Source: Umezawaea beigongshangensis
GTDB taxonomy: Bacteria; Actinomycetota; Actinomycetes; Mycobacteriales; Pseudonocardiaceae
Length of the DNA: 64,000 nt
NCBI RefSeq assembly: GCF_016464305.1
Contig: NZ_JAEIOJ010000016.1
Coordinates: forward strand, 44,251 to 108,250
Direction of reading: 5' to 3'
Part shown: positions 8,102 through 15,654 of the stretch, piece after piece
How the letters are laid out: every line of letters begins with the position of its first letter
Position numbering within the stretch: the stretch's first letter is position 1
Notes under the pieces: generated by a model
Seen by the model: the letters and a program-made list of their open reading frames with translations, nothing else
The model's database searches: none
Told to the model about the DNA's origin: nothing
Made by a program: the position numbers and the translations under genes

Positions 8102-8132
8102 AGGGCGGACGGTCGATGTGACCGTCCGCCCT
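8102..8132. terminator. Perfect 13-bp hairpin between integrase end and tRNA-Leu
   Basis: The arm AGGGCGGACGGTC (8102-8114), loop GATGT and matching arm 8120-8132 form an uninterrupted stem. It lies inside the last integrase codons but 20 bp beyond the 3' end of tRNA-Leu, which is transcribed toward it. It is placed to terminate the tRNA transcript, although no T-run follows. Confidence 0.55.
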
Positions 8133-8152
8133 GTCGGTAAGGTTAGTGCACG

Positions 8153-8235
8153 TGTCCGAGGGGGGACTTGAACCCCCACCCCCTTTCGGGGACTAGCACC
8201 TCAAGCTAGCGCGTCTGCCATTCCGCCACCCGGAC
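8153..8235 (-). tRNA. tRNA-Leu (anticodon GAG)
   Basis: The minus strand folds into a class II tRNA. The acceptor stem GTCCGGG pairs with CTCGGAC, the anticodon stem-loop is CTAGC-TTGAGGT-GCTAG giving anticodon GAG, the variable arm contains CCCCGAAAGGGG, and the T arm is GGGGGTTCAAGTCCCCC. The discriminator base is A, and CCA is not encoded. The 3' terminal 19 bases overlap the end of the integrase frame, so this gene is the likely integration target, with its 3' part restored by the element. Confidence 0.95.
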
Positions 8236-8260
8236 TCGGCTCTCGCCGTGGTGTGGGCAT

Positions 8261-8289
8261 AGATTACATGATCGTTCCCAGCGTCCCAA
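8261..8289 (-). promoter_or_regulatory. Predicted promoter of tRNA-Leu
   Basis: On the minus strand TTGGGA (8289-8284) and TAATCT (8266-8261) are separated by 17 bp, a good housekeeping-sigma arrangement. Transcription would start about 20 bases before the tRNA. Confidence 0.55.
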
Positions 8290-8641
8290 ATCGAGGTCCT
8301 CCTGCCGCGTTCGCGCTGCTCGCGCGGTTGGAGGTGACGCCGGACCCGGCGGGGTGCGGCCGGTGCGGGGCTGCTGGTCGGTTGTGATGCGCCGCTCCTG
8401 TGCGGCCTGTGGGACGTGGAGGCCGGTCGGTGCTGGGGTGAGCTGCACATGTGTCTAGCTGCGAAAACTCAGCGTGGTCGTTTGAGTCAAGATGACGTGA
8501 CTCAACTCACCCGTGTGGGTGCACTCTTGCTCGATTGGGTTGCTGATGGTTACGTTCCATCGCGCAGATCACGGTTCGGTCACCACTGAGACACGGGCGA
8601 GCTAGCCACGGTGACCGGGCTTTCTACGCGGGAGGCAGTTG
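8290..8641. other. Intergenic region upstream of the transglycosylase gene
   Basis: No gene is supported here. The right half is unusually A/T-rich. It has an inverted repeat TTGAGTCA (8482-8489) / TGACTCAA (8498-8505), a small hairpin CACCC-GTGT-GGGTG (8508-8521), and a weak promoter-like pair TTGCTC (8527-8532) and TTACGT (8550-8555) with 17-bp spacing. These are presumably control elements of the gene at 8642. I looked for a ydaO-type c-di-AMP riboswitch core and did not find one. Confidence 0.4.
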
Positions 8642-9460
8642 TTGGCTCGGCACAAGAGGGCGCACGATCGGTCGGCGCTCGTGGTGGAACCGGTCTACGA
8701 CAGCTCTCCCGGAGCGCACCGCGCTCCGCCTGAGCGGTCCCCCCTGGGGCACCGGGTGTCCGTGGTCGCCATGGCGCTCGGTGTGGTCACCGGTGCCAGC
8801 GGCGCCGCGGCCTACGCCGTCAGCGGAAGCACCTTCAAGCCCGTCGCGGGTGGAGCGGACTTCGGTGGGCTCCCCGATCCGCAGGCGACCTCCAGCAACG
8901 TCAAGATCGACACCGTCCACGCCGTCGACCTGGGCGGGGAGACCGTCCGGTTGCTGCGGGCGGAGCAGCTCGTGGCGATGGAGACCGTGACGAAGGCCGG
9001 GGACATCGCCCGGTCCGGCTACGAGGCGCGGCAGCAGGCGGCCGCCGAGCAGGCCGCGGCGGAAGCCGAGGCGGCGGCAGAGGCCCGCAAGTCGCCTCAC
9101 CAGCGTCAGGTCGAGGCCTGGATCAAGGAGGCCATCGCCGCTCTCCAGGTCACGGGCACGCCGATCACCGAGGACAGCGTGGAGGCCATCTACCTGGTGA
9201 TCGAGAAGGAGTCCACCGGCAATCCCAACGCCATCAACACGTGGGACTCCAACGCGATGCGCGGCACCCCCTCCAAGGGGCTCATGCAGGTCATCGACCC
9301 CACGTTCGAGGCGTACAAGCTGCCGGGCTACGACGACATCTTCCGGCCCGTCGACAACATCATCGCCGGCGTCCGCTACGTCTACGCCCGCTACGGCGGC
9401 TTCGACAACCACCCCGGCCTCGTCGGCATCTCCACCGGCACCGGGTACCAGGGGTACTGA
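8642..9460 (+). CDS. Secreted/anchored lytic transglycosylase (SLT domain)
   Basis: This is a 272-aa protein. After about 30 polar residues one hydrophobic segment (around residues 34-58, VSVVAMALGVVTGASGAAAYAV) acts as a signal or anchor. An Ala/Glu-rich coiled-coil stretch follows (about residues 120-148), and then the SLT fold with the catalytic Glu in VIEKESTGNPNA and the typical SKGLMQVIDPTF and RYVYARYGGF blocks. Such enzymes cleave the glycan strand of peptidoglycan outside the membrane. The start is chosen as TTG 8642 because GGAGG (8631-8635) has 6-bp spacing; TTG 8639 is also possible. It stands alone. Confidence 0.85.
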   Translation: MARHKRAHDRSALVVEPVYDSSPGAHRAPPERSPLGHRVSVVAMALGVVTGASGAAAYAVSGSTFKPVAGGADFGGLPDPQATSSNVKIDTVHAVDLGGETVRLLRAEQLVAMETVTKAGDIARSGYEARQQAAAEQAAAEAEAAAEARKSPHQRQVEAWIKEAIAALQVTGTPITEDSVEAIYLVIEKESTGNPNAINTWDSNAMRGTPSKGLMQVIDPTFEAYKLPGYDDIFRPVDNIIAGVRYVYARYGGFDNHPGLVGISTGTGYQGY

Positions 9461-9543
9461 GCAGGCCCTTCCCGACGATCTTCCACCGGCTCCTGGCGGT
9501 GGCTGATCCGCAGGTCCGGCGGTCGCGGTGGTAGGAAGTCCCC

Positions 9544-10869
9544 GTGACGAACTCAGGTGGCGGGCTGGAGCTCGCGCAGGACGAAGTGGTGATGCTCGCC
9601 AGCGAGCTGATCAGGATCGACACCACGAACACCGGTGACCCGACGACGGTGGTCGGGGAGCGCGAGGCCGCCGAGTGGGTCGCCGAGAAGCTCGCCGAGG
9701 TCGGGTACGAGACGACCTACGTGGAGTCCGGCGCCAGAGGGCGCGGCAACGTGATCGCCCGGCTGAGCGGCGCCGACCCGTCGCGGGGCGCGCTGCTCGT
9801 GCACGGGCACCTGGACGTCGTTCCGGCCGACCCGTCGGAGTGGTCGGTGCACCCCTTCTCCGGAGCCGTGCACGACGGCTACGTGTGGGGCCGCGGCGCG
9901 GTCGACATGAAGGACATGGTGGCGATGTCTCTGGCCGTCGCCCGGCGCTTCAAGCGGGACGGGATCGTCCCGCCGCGTGACATCGTGTTCGCGTTCCTCG
10001 CCGACGAGGAGGCGGGCGGCTTCTACGGCGCGAAGTGGCTCGTCGACAACCGGCCCGAGCTGTTCGAGGGCGTGACCGAAGCCATCAGCGAGGTGGGCGG
10101 CTTCTCCATCACCCTGAAGGACGACGTCCGCGCCTACCTCGTCGAGACGGCGGAGAAGGGCATCCGCTGGCTGACGCTGAGGGTGCGCGGCACGGCCGGG
10201 CACGGGTCCATGATCCACCGGGACAACGCCGTGGCGAAGCTCGCCGAGGCGGTCGCCAAGCTCGGTCAGCACCGCTTCCCGATCGTCATGAGGCCCTCGG
10301 TCCGCGAGTTCCTCGACGGCGTCACCGAGATCACCGGGCTCGACTTCCCCGACGACGACCTCGACGGCGCGGTGGGCAAGCTCGGCGCGCTGTCCCGGAT
10401 GATCGGCGCGACGCTGCGCGACACCGCGAACCCGACGATGCTGTCGGCCGGCTACAAGGCCAACGTCATCCCCTCGGTGGCCGAGGCCACCGTGGACTGC
10501 CGCATCCTGCCGGGTCGCGAGGAGGCGTTCGACCGCGAGCTGGCCGAGCTGCTCGGGCCGGACGTCGAGCGCGAGTGGGTGGGCCTGCCGCCGGTGGAGA
10601 CCACGTTCGACGGGGCCCTCGTGGACGCGATGACCGCGTCGATCACGGCCGAGGACCCCGGCGCCAAGGTGCTGCCGTACATGCTGTCGGGCGGCACGGA
10701 CGCCAAGTCGTTCCAGCAGCTCGGCATCCGCAACTTCGGCTTCGCCCCGCTGAAGCTGCCCGCGGACCTGGACTTCTCCGGTCTGTTCCACGGTGTGGAC
10801 GAGCGCGTGCCGGTGGACGCCCTCCGGTTCGGCGTCCGGGTCCTGGAGCGCTTCCTGCGCAACTCGTGA
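9544..10869 (+). CDS. M20-family zinc peptidase/deacylase
   Basis: This is a 441-aa cytoplasmic hydrolase of the M20/M25/M40 family. Zinc ligands and catalytic residues are visible in order: HGHLDVVPAD, GRGAVDMKDM, DEEAGG (catalytic Glu plus ligand), the inserted dimerisation domain with GHGSM, and the final ligand in LFHGVDERV. Members remove amino acids or acyl groups from small peptides and N-acyl amino acids; the exact substrate is not predictable. A paralogue sits at 53931-55217 inside a peptide-uptake locus. The GTG at 9544 is the only start that keeps the whole domain. A strong hairpin follows the stop. Confidence 0.88.
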   Translation: MTNSGGGLELAQDEVVMLASELIRIDTTNTGDPTTVVGEREAAEWVAEKLAEVGYETTYVESGARGRGNVIARLSGADPSRGALLVHGHLDVVPADPSEWSVHPFSGAVHDGYVWGRGAVDMKDMVAMSLAVARRFKRDGIVPPRDIVFAFLADEEAGGFYGAKWLVDNRPELFEGVTEAISEVGGFSITLKDDVRAYLVETAEKGIRWLTLRVRGTAGHGSMIHRDNAVAKLAEAVAKLGQHRFPIVMRPSVREFLDGVTEITGLDFPDDDLDGAVGKLGALSRMIGATLRDTANPTMLSAGYKANVIPSVAEATVDCRILPGREEAFDRELAELLGPDVEREWVGLPPVETTFDGALVDAMTASITAEDPGAKVLPYMLSGGTDAKSFQQLGIRNFGFAPLKLPADLDFSGLFHGVDERVPVDALRFGVRVLERFLRNS

Positions 10870-10873
10870 GCCG

Positions 10874-10907
10874 GGTCGGGGCGGTGAGGTCGCGCGCCGC
10901 CCCGACC
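10874..10907 (+). terminator. Hairpin after the M20 gene
   Basis: An 11-bp perfect stem GGTCGGGGCGG (10874-10884) / CCGCCCCGACC (10897-10907) with a 12-base loop lies just after the stop at 10869. There is no T-run, as is common in high-GC actinobacteria. Confidence 0.6.
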
Positions 10908-10989
10908 GGTCGACCGTCGATCCGCGTGACCAGCGGAGGCGTCCCTCGTTGATCCGCCTGTGACGACCGTCGGGCGAGAGGTGACTGGC

Positions 10990-11868
10990 ATGGGTGCCGA
11001 GCGGCTGCTGCTGGAGGACGGGACCGGGCTGAACCTGGTTCGCGCGGGCACACCCGAGGCGGGCCTGACCGTGGTCCTGGTCCACGGCTACGCGCTCGAC
11101 CACCGCAGCTGGCACCGGGTGGTCGCCGAGCTGACGGCGAGCGGGCCGGTCCACGTCATCGCCTACGACCAGCGCGGTCACGGCGGCTCGGACCCGGCCA
11201 CGGAGGAGACGGCGACCACCGATCAGCTCGCCGACGACCTCGGGGAGCTGATCGAGCGCGCCGCGCCGCAGGGACCAGTGGTCGTCGTCGGGCACTCGAT
11301 GGGCGGCATGGTGGCGATGACGACGGCCGAGCGCAGGCCGATGCTGTTCCGCCAGCGGGTCGTGGGCACGGTGTTCCTCGCGACGGCGACCAACGGTCTC
11401 AGCGAGTCGTCGCTGGCCTGGCCGAAGTCCGTCGGCAAGCTCGTGCGCGAGCTGGAGCGGGCCTTCGGGCCGATCGTGCGGGCGGTGCGGGACAAGATCG
11501 AGCCCGCGAAGACGGCCGGCCTGCGGTGGTGGTTGTTCGGCGACGAACCGCGGCAGGAGGACGTGGACCTGACCGCCGAGATGGTGTGGTCGCACTGGCC
11601 GGAGACGGTGGCGCTGTTCCGCCCCGCCGTCGACCGCCACGACCGCGAGGCCGCGCTGACCGTGGCGGGGGAGCGCCCGGTGATCGCGGTGGTGGGCGAC
11701 GAGGACCGGCTGTGTCCGGAGTCCAACGCCCGCGCTCTGGTCGCGGCGGTCGAGGACGGCGAGGTCGTGGTGCTCGACGACGCCGGGCACATGCTGCCGC
11801 TGGAGCGGCCCGCCGAGGTCGCCGCGCAGATCCTCCGGCTCGCTGCTGTGGCGGCCCGACGGGTGTGA
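10990..11868 (+). CDS. Alpha/beta-fold hydrolase
   Basis: This is a 292-aa hydrolase with the oxyanion motif VHGYALD near residue 30, the nucleophile elbow GHSMGG near residue 98 and the late acid (VVGDEDRLCP) and His (DDAGHMLPLERP) positions, so the Ser-Asp-His triad is complete. It has no signal peptide and is probably a cytoplasmic esterase or lactonase of unknown substrate. The ATG at 10990 has GAGAGG (10976-10981) at good spacing; GTG codons at 10960 and 10981 would add an unsupported N-terminal tail. It stands alone after a terminator. Confidence 0.8.
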   Translation: MGAERLLLEDGTGLNLVRAGTPEAGLTVVLVHGYALDHRSWHRVVAELTASGPVHVIAYDQRGHGGSDPATEETATTDQLADDLGELIERAAPQGPVVVVGHSMGGMVAMTTAERRPMLFRQRVVGTVFLATATNGLSESSLAWPKSVGKLVRELERAFGPIVRAVRDKIEPAKTAGLRWWLFGDEPRQEDVDLTAEMVWSHWPETVALFRPAVDRHDREAALTVAGERPVIAVVGDEDRLCPESNARALVAAVEDGEVVVLDDAGHMLPLERPAEVAAQILRLAAVAARRV

Positions 11869-12313
11869 CACGCCCCCTGGCCGGGACCGGCGGGACGTCG
11901 AGGTCCGGCGGGTGTGCGGCGGGGTGGACCCGGCGCCCGGTCTGCGGTGTGCCCGGGCTGTTCGGCCCGGCGGCGCGGGTAGGACGACCCCGATCAGGTC
12001 CTGACAGCGGTCGTGGACGGAACTCCGCGAGTGCTCGGACCGTTCTGCGGAATGAGCGGTCCGGCGGGAGGCGCACGTCGGCTCGGTCGTCCACCGGACG
12101 CTCCGGGAGCAGCGCGGTGTGCGGTCGAGCGAGCCGGACCGGTGCATCGGGCCGAGGACCGGAGGACGGCGCTGCCCGGAGCGCTGCGTCGTGCGGGGAG
12201 CCCCGCGGCTGCTCTGCGCTGCTCGCCCCGTCGTCGCGCCGCGGAGGGGACGGCGTGACGACGGGGCGAGTGCCGCGGATCGAGCTGTGCCGGTCAGCGG
12301 TGAGCGGTGGTGC
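11869..12313. other. 445-bp gap with no recognised feature
   Basis: The sequence is very GC-rich. Open frames here have no convincing protein character, and I see no RNA gene or strong hairpin. Confidence 0.4.
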
Positions 12314-12733
12314 TCACGATCCCGGTGGTCCTGATCGGGACCGCTGCGGGACGTCGTCGTAGCGGGCGGTGATCACTTCGAGCATGTGCCCGTCCGGGCC
12401 GGAGAAGTACAGCCTCCGGCCCGTGCCGTCACCGTTGAAGACGCCGATCTCGTTCGGTCTGCGGCCTGGCGGATCGGCGGTGTAGGGCGTGCCCTCGGCG
12501 TCGAACCTGGACCTGATCCGGTCGAAGTGGTCGTCGTCGACGAGGAAGGCGTAGTGCTGCGGCTGGATCTCGACGGGCGGAGCGGCGAAGTTGACGACCA
12601 CGTGGTCGTCGAGCTGAACCGACTGGAAGAAGCCGTTCTCCCAGGGCTCCCGCAGTTCGAGGAGATCCACGAGGTAGCGGGTCGCGGCGTCCCGGTCCGA
12701 CACGGCGATGATGAGGTGGTGCAGAGCGGTCAT
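12314..12733 (-). CDS. VOC/glyoxalase-superfamily protein
   Basis: This is a 139-aa protein with two beta-alpha-beta-beta-beta modules. The first begins ALHHLIIAVSDRDAATRYL, and the second (from about residue 58, HYAFLVDDDHFDRI) ends in YFSGPDGHMLEVI, where the Glu is the usual metal ligand. The His in HHLIIAV supplies the first ligand position. VOC proteins include glyoxalases, dioxygenases and drug-binding resistance proteins; nothing here picks one. The ATG at 12733 begins at the domain; a longer frame upstream has no support. The C-terminal 10 residues are disordered. Confidence 0.82.
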   Translation of the reverse strand: MTALHHLIIAVSDRDAATRYLVDLLELREPWENGFFQSVQLDDHVVVNFAAPPVEIQPQHYAFLVDDDHFDRIRSRFDAEGTPYTADPPGRRPNEIGVFNGDGTGRRLYFSGPDGHMLEVITARYDDVPQRSRSGPPGS

Positions 12734-13297
12734 GGGTGTTCCCGGTGTTGTGCCACCTCCATCACCACGACCTCGTCGCGGCCAGACGCGGTGGCACGTG
12801 CCGCGAATCGTAGGACCTCTCGTCGGCGAGGGCAAGACGCCCGACCGGACCGCACGACCTCGGCGGAACGCTTCGGCACGACCGTCGTGCAACCGTCCAC
12901 TGTGGCCTCGACCGGCCGGGCGCCCCGTCCGGGAAGGCGGTGCGCGCGGCGACTCGTGAAGCCGGAACCGCCGACGAGCACGCCCTCCCTCCCCGCGGGC
13001 TCCGCAGCCGGACTCTCCGGCGCAGGAGCCGGTCGGGTGCGGGCTCCGCGTCGGGCATCGCCGCAGCGACCCGCTTCGCCGGGGCACCGACGTCCGGCGT
13101 CGCCCCGGCCATCTCGCGGCAGCGGCGGTGCGGTCCGTCGGAGTCGTGGACCAGCGGGGGTGTTCGTCCGGGACTCGGCGGGTTCAGCGGTGCGGACTCT
13201 CCCGGTGCCCGGAGACGATCAGGATCGCCGTCGGTCTCGGCAGCGCGTGCGACCGGTCGAGCGGCTCCCGCGTCCACGCGCGTCGCGGGCGGCGCGT
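12734..13297. other. 564-bp gap with no recognised feature
   Basis: Open frames on both strands are arginine/proline-rich shadows with no motif. I see no RNA gene and no clear operator. Confidence 0.35.
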
Positions 13298-14140
13298 TCA
13301 CCGGGAACTCGTCGAAGGCTCGCGGACCGGGCTTCCCGCCCGGTCGCCGAAGTGGTCGGCCAGCTCCGCCAGCACGTTCCGGGAACGCTCCACGTCGAGG
13401 GCCGAACCCGCCACCGCGTCGAGGGCGGCGCGGTAGCGCGCGACGTGCTCGGCACTTTCGCAGTAGGCGTTGCCGACGAGCAGTTCCTGCACCACCACGG
13501 GACGGTCGTCGACGGTGTCGAACAGGGTGAAAGCGCCGAACACGCCACCGTGGAATCCGAATCGCGACGGAACCACGCGAACGGTCGCCGGGCTCAGGAG
13601 CAGGTGCATCATCTGGTCGTGCATCACCGCCCGACCGCCGATCACGCGGTGCAGCGCCTGTTCCTCGACGTAAAAGGTGGTTTTCACCCCCCGGAGTGAA
13701 CTCTCGCGGTCGAGGTGCATTTCAACCGGTACATTTGAAGTGATTGCGTGGACGTAGTCGGGAGCGCGCAGCAGGGCGGGCACGAGCATGGTGTCGTAAC
13801 CGGTGATCTCGGTCGCGCGGGCCCGTTCCACCAGGAGTCTCGGCAGCCGGTCGGCCGGTTCGGGCCCCAGGGGCTGCACCCACACGTCACCGGGGGAAGC
13901 CCTGCTCAGGGCCAGGAGACGCTTGAACTCCGCCCCCGTCACCCCGCACACCGCCAGGTGGGCCGCCACGTCGACGTCGGCGGTCCCGCGCTCGCCGTTC
14001 TCCAGCTTGCTCAGCCGCGCGGACGTCCAGCCCAGCAGTTCGCACAGCGCCACCCCGGACAATCCCGCCGCCCGGCGCTTGGCGCGCAGTTCGTCTCCCA
14101 GTTGGCGGCTGCGCGCCGTCGAGTCCCGTCGCATCCCCAT
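13298..14140 (-). CDS. XRE regulator with DUF5753 effector domain
   Basis: This is a 280-aa protein. Residues about 10-65 are a helix-turn-helix (LRAKRRAAGLSGVALCELLG with the SARLSKLENGERG recognition part), and from about residue 95 a DUF5753-type domain follows (ITGYDTMLVPALLRAPDY; LLVGNAYCESAEHVARY). This architecture is abundant in Actinobacteria, often beside a DUF397 gene, but no DUF397 partner is found here. GGGGAGGAAG directly precedes the ATG. It is divergent from two small genes starting at 14274, which are its most likely targets. Confidence 0.88.
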   Translation of the reverse strand: MGMRRDSTARSRQLGDELRAKRRAAGLSGVALCELLGWTSARLSKLENGERGTADVDVAAHLAVCGVTGAEFKRLLALSRASPGDVWVQPLGPEPADRLPRLLVERARATEITGYDTMLVPALLRAPDYVHAITSNVPVEMHLDRESSLRGVKTTFYVEEQALHRVIGGRAVMHDQMMHLLLSPATVRVVPSRFGFHGGVFGAFTLFDTVDDRPVVVQELLVGNAYCESAEHVARYRAALDAVAGSALDVERSRNVLAELADHFGDRAGSPVREPSTSSR

Positions 14141-14273
14141 GCTTCCTCCCCGTGGTCGTGGGACGACAGTATTGGCGGGGTCCGACAGAAAACGGTGACC
14201 GCCGATCCGATTCCCCCGAACGAATCACATTCGCGGAATGGACCGGCCAGTGGTCACGCTGTCTACTTGACGC

Positions 14274-14615
14274 ATGGTGCTGGAATCGCTGCGGATGCTG
14301 GTCGATCGAGGATTCTTCTTCCAGGCCCTCCGCGACCACGAGGGAGAGATCGAGGTGGTCGTCGGCTCGTTCGGGTGGCACGGGTACTTCGACCGCATCC
14401 ACCTGTGGAGCGAGCACGAGGCGTGCGCGGCCAGGGAGAAGGGAGTGCGCCACCCGAACGTGGGGAACGTGGTCTGGAGCCACGAGGGGATCGCGGCCGA
14501 CACCGCGCTGGCCCTGCTCGAACTGCCCGCACCGGGGGAGCCCGGCGCCCCGACGGTGGCGCGAGCGGCACCGTCGGGGCTGTGGCTCCCGCCGGGTGCG
14601 TCGAGGCTGTCGTAG
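14274..14615 (+). CDS. Hypothetical protein, divergent from the DUF5753 regulator
   Basis: This is a 113-aa protein of no known family. The first 80 residues look globular (FFQALRDHEGEIEVVVGSFG; WHGYFDRIHLWSEHE), and the last 30 are Pro/Ala-rich and possibly disordered. Its stop TAG (14613-14615) overlaps the GTG of the next frame by one base. It shares the upstream region with the XRE/DUF5753 gene. The two consecutive frames could be two coupled genes or one protein broken by a frameshift near 14600. Confidence 0.5.
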   Translation: MVLESLRMLVDRGFFFQALRDHEGEIEVVVGSFGWHGYFDRIHLWSEHEACAAREKGVRHPNVGNVVWSHEGIAADTALALLELPAPGEPGAPTVARAAPSGLWLPPGASRLS

Positions 14616-14932
14616 TGCCCGGCCTGCCGCGGTCGGCCGTGTACGTGCCGGGGGTGAACCTGTCCTTCATCTGGTCTCGGGGCGACGCCTTCCAGCGCGT
14701 CGTGCCGGGCAACTGGCGCGACAACGACGTCCTCGCGCTGCTCGACGCCGGCGCGGGTGAGCAGTTCGAGCGGTTCGCCACCTCCAAGAAGGGCTGGGTC
14801 GACAACGTCGACGTCTACCGGGAGATCAACGCGTGGCTGCGCGCCAGGGCTCCGGACTGGCTGAAGCGGAACGGTCTGGTGACACCGGAGTACCGCGCCC
14901 CGGTGCGGGGTTCGCCCCACGCGAACCCGTAA
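14615..14932 (+). CDS. Hypothetical protein coupled to the preceding small gene
   Basis: This is a 105-aa product starting at GTG 14615. It has natural-looking amphipathic segments (DNDVLALLDAGAGEQFERFA; VYREINAWLRARAPDWLK) and strong third-position G/C, so it is probably real. No family is recognised. The next 30 codons after the stop have no coding character. Confidence 0.45.
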   Translation: MPGLPRSAVYVPGVNLSFIWSRGDAFQRVVPGNWRDNDVLALLDAGAGEQFERFATSKKGWVDNVDVYREINAWLRARAPDWLKRNGLVTPEYRAPVRGSPHANP

Positions 14933-14997
14933 CACGGGGAACGAGGCCGCCGTGCTGCCCGCCGGTCCCGCAACAGCGCGGAACCGCGGCGCCCCGG

Positions 14998-15480
14998 AGC
15001 GGCCCGGCGCTGCTGTCGCAGCAGTTCACCGCGGCTCCTCGGTCGCGCACGCCCGCCGATGCCCAGTTCGACGCGGCCCTGATGTACGGGTCGTTCGTGC
15101 AGGGGGCCGGTGAACCACCTGGTGCGCAACGAGTTCGGCACGCACGTCGTGTTCTTCCCCGGTCCGATCCGCGGGGAGTTCCACTTCTGGTCCGCCGAGG
15201 ACGTCTCCGTGGTGGGCGAGTGACCCGCTCGCGGCGCGTCCGTCGATCGCATGGTGGTCGTCGACCGCAGGGGTGCGCTGCGTCCGGTGCTCGCATCCGT
15301 GCCCGAGCACCCGGAGGAGGTCGTGGACACCGAGGAGTTGTGCGGCCGGTTCGCCGACTGACTCGTCCTCGCGCACCAGGTGCGCGGCCGGGGTGAGGAG
15401 TTGCGGGCGCGCGACGCCCTGGCGCACGCCCTCCGGCACCTGCTGCGGATGGCGCGGGCGGCCGCGCGACGGGTTCCGCG
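14998..15480 (+). pseudogene. Decayed lincosamide nucleotidyltransferase-like gene (Lnu(B)/Lnu(F) type)
   Basis: The fragments read in order as a minimal nucleotidyltransferase: ALMYGSFVQGAG (15073 onward), then in another frame NHLVRNEFGTHVVFFPGPIR (from 15113) and GEFHFWSAEDVSVVGE, then DRMVVVDRRGALRP, CGRFAD and LVLAHQVRGRGEELRARDAL. This matches from memory the Lnu(B)/Lnu(F) family (MYGSF; EYGTEVV; IRGEFHF). Damage includes loss of the segment between MYGSF and NHLVRNEFGTH with a frame change near 15105, and in-frame TGA codons at 15221 and 15359 where relatives appear to have Trp. The reading is partly from memory, so the family call is moderate; the decay is clear. Confidence 0.5.
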
Positions 15481-15603
15481 ATGCGGAGCCCGTTCCACCA
15501 CAGCTGTAGTACCACGCCCGTGGTGCTCAACGGGATCGGCGAGACCGGTGCTCGTCGTGCGGCACCGGCCAGAGCTGAACGTCCTCCATCGTATACCGAC
15601 CTC

Positions 15604-15625
15604 TTTGGGACACGGGAGTCCCAAA
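15604..15625. promoter_or_regulatory. Palindromic operator of the TetR gene
   Basis: TTTGGGAC (15604-15611) and GTCCCAAA (15618-15625) form a perfect 8-bp inverted repeat with a 6-bp spacer, 29 bp before the TetR start. The size and placement fit autoregulation by the TetR protein. Confidence 0.7.
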
Positions 15626-15654
15626 AATGTTCTTCTGTGTCCTATGGTGGGAGC

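Larger units (their letters stand above)
6400..8171 (+). pseudogene. Large serine recombinase (integrase), frameshifted by an 8-bp repeat expansion
   Basis: The first frame (6400-7647) has the resolvase catalytic domain with YGRCS (Ser39 is the predicted nucleophile), the recombinase domain (GGRAPYGY onward) and the zinc ribbon (CAYC, then YYRC). It then ends prematurely at TGA 7645-7647. The missing C-terminal coiled-coil region continues in another frame to TGA 8169-8171. The break falls on three tandem CCCGGCTC units (7621-7644). Removing one unit restores one frame of 587 residues that reads RTLVPGSPALSTHP, the sequence expected for the family. The ATG at 6400 has AGAAGGGGG upstream; a GTG at 6394 lies within that site. 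The end overlaps tRNA-Leu, the likely attachment site. It may be a real inactivation, reversible slippage or an assembly error. Confidence 0.85.

Noticed and set aside
8440..8641. c-di-AMP (ydaO) riboswitch before the transglycosylase gene
   Set aside because: The conserved ydaO core bases could not be found; only simple dyads are present.
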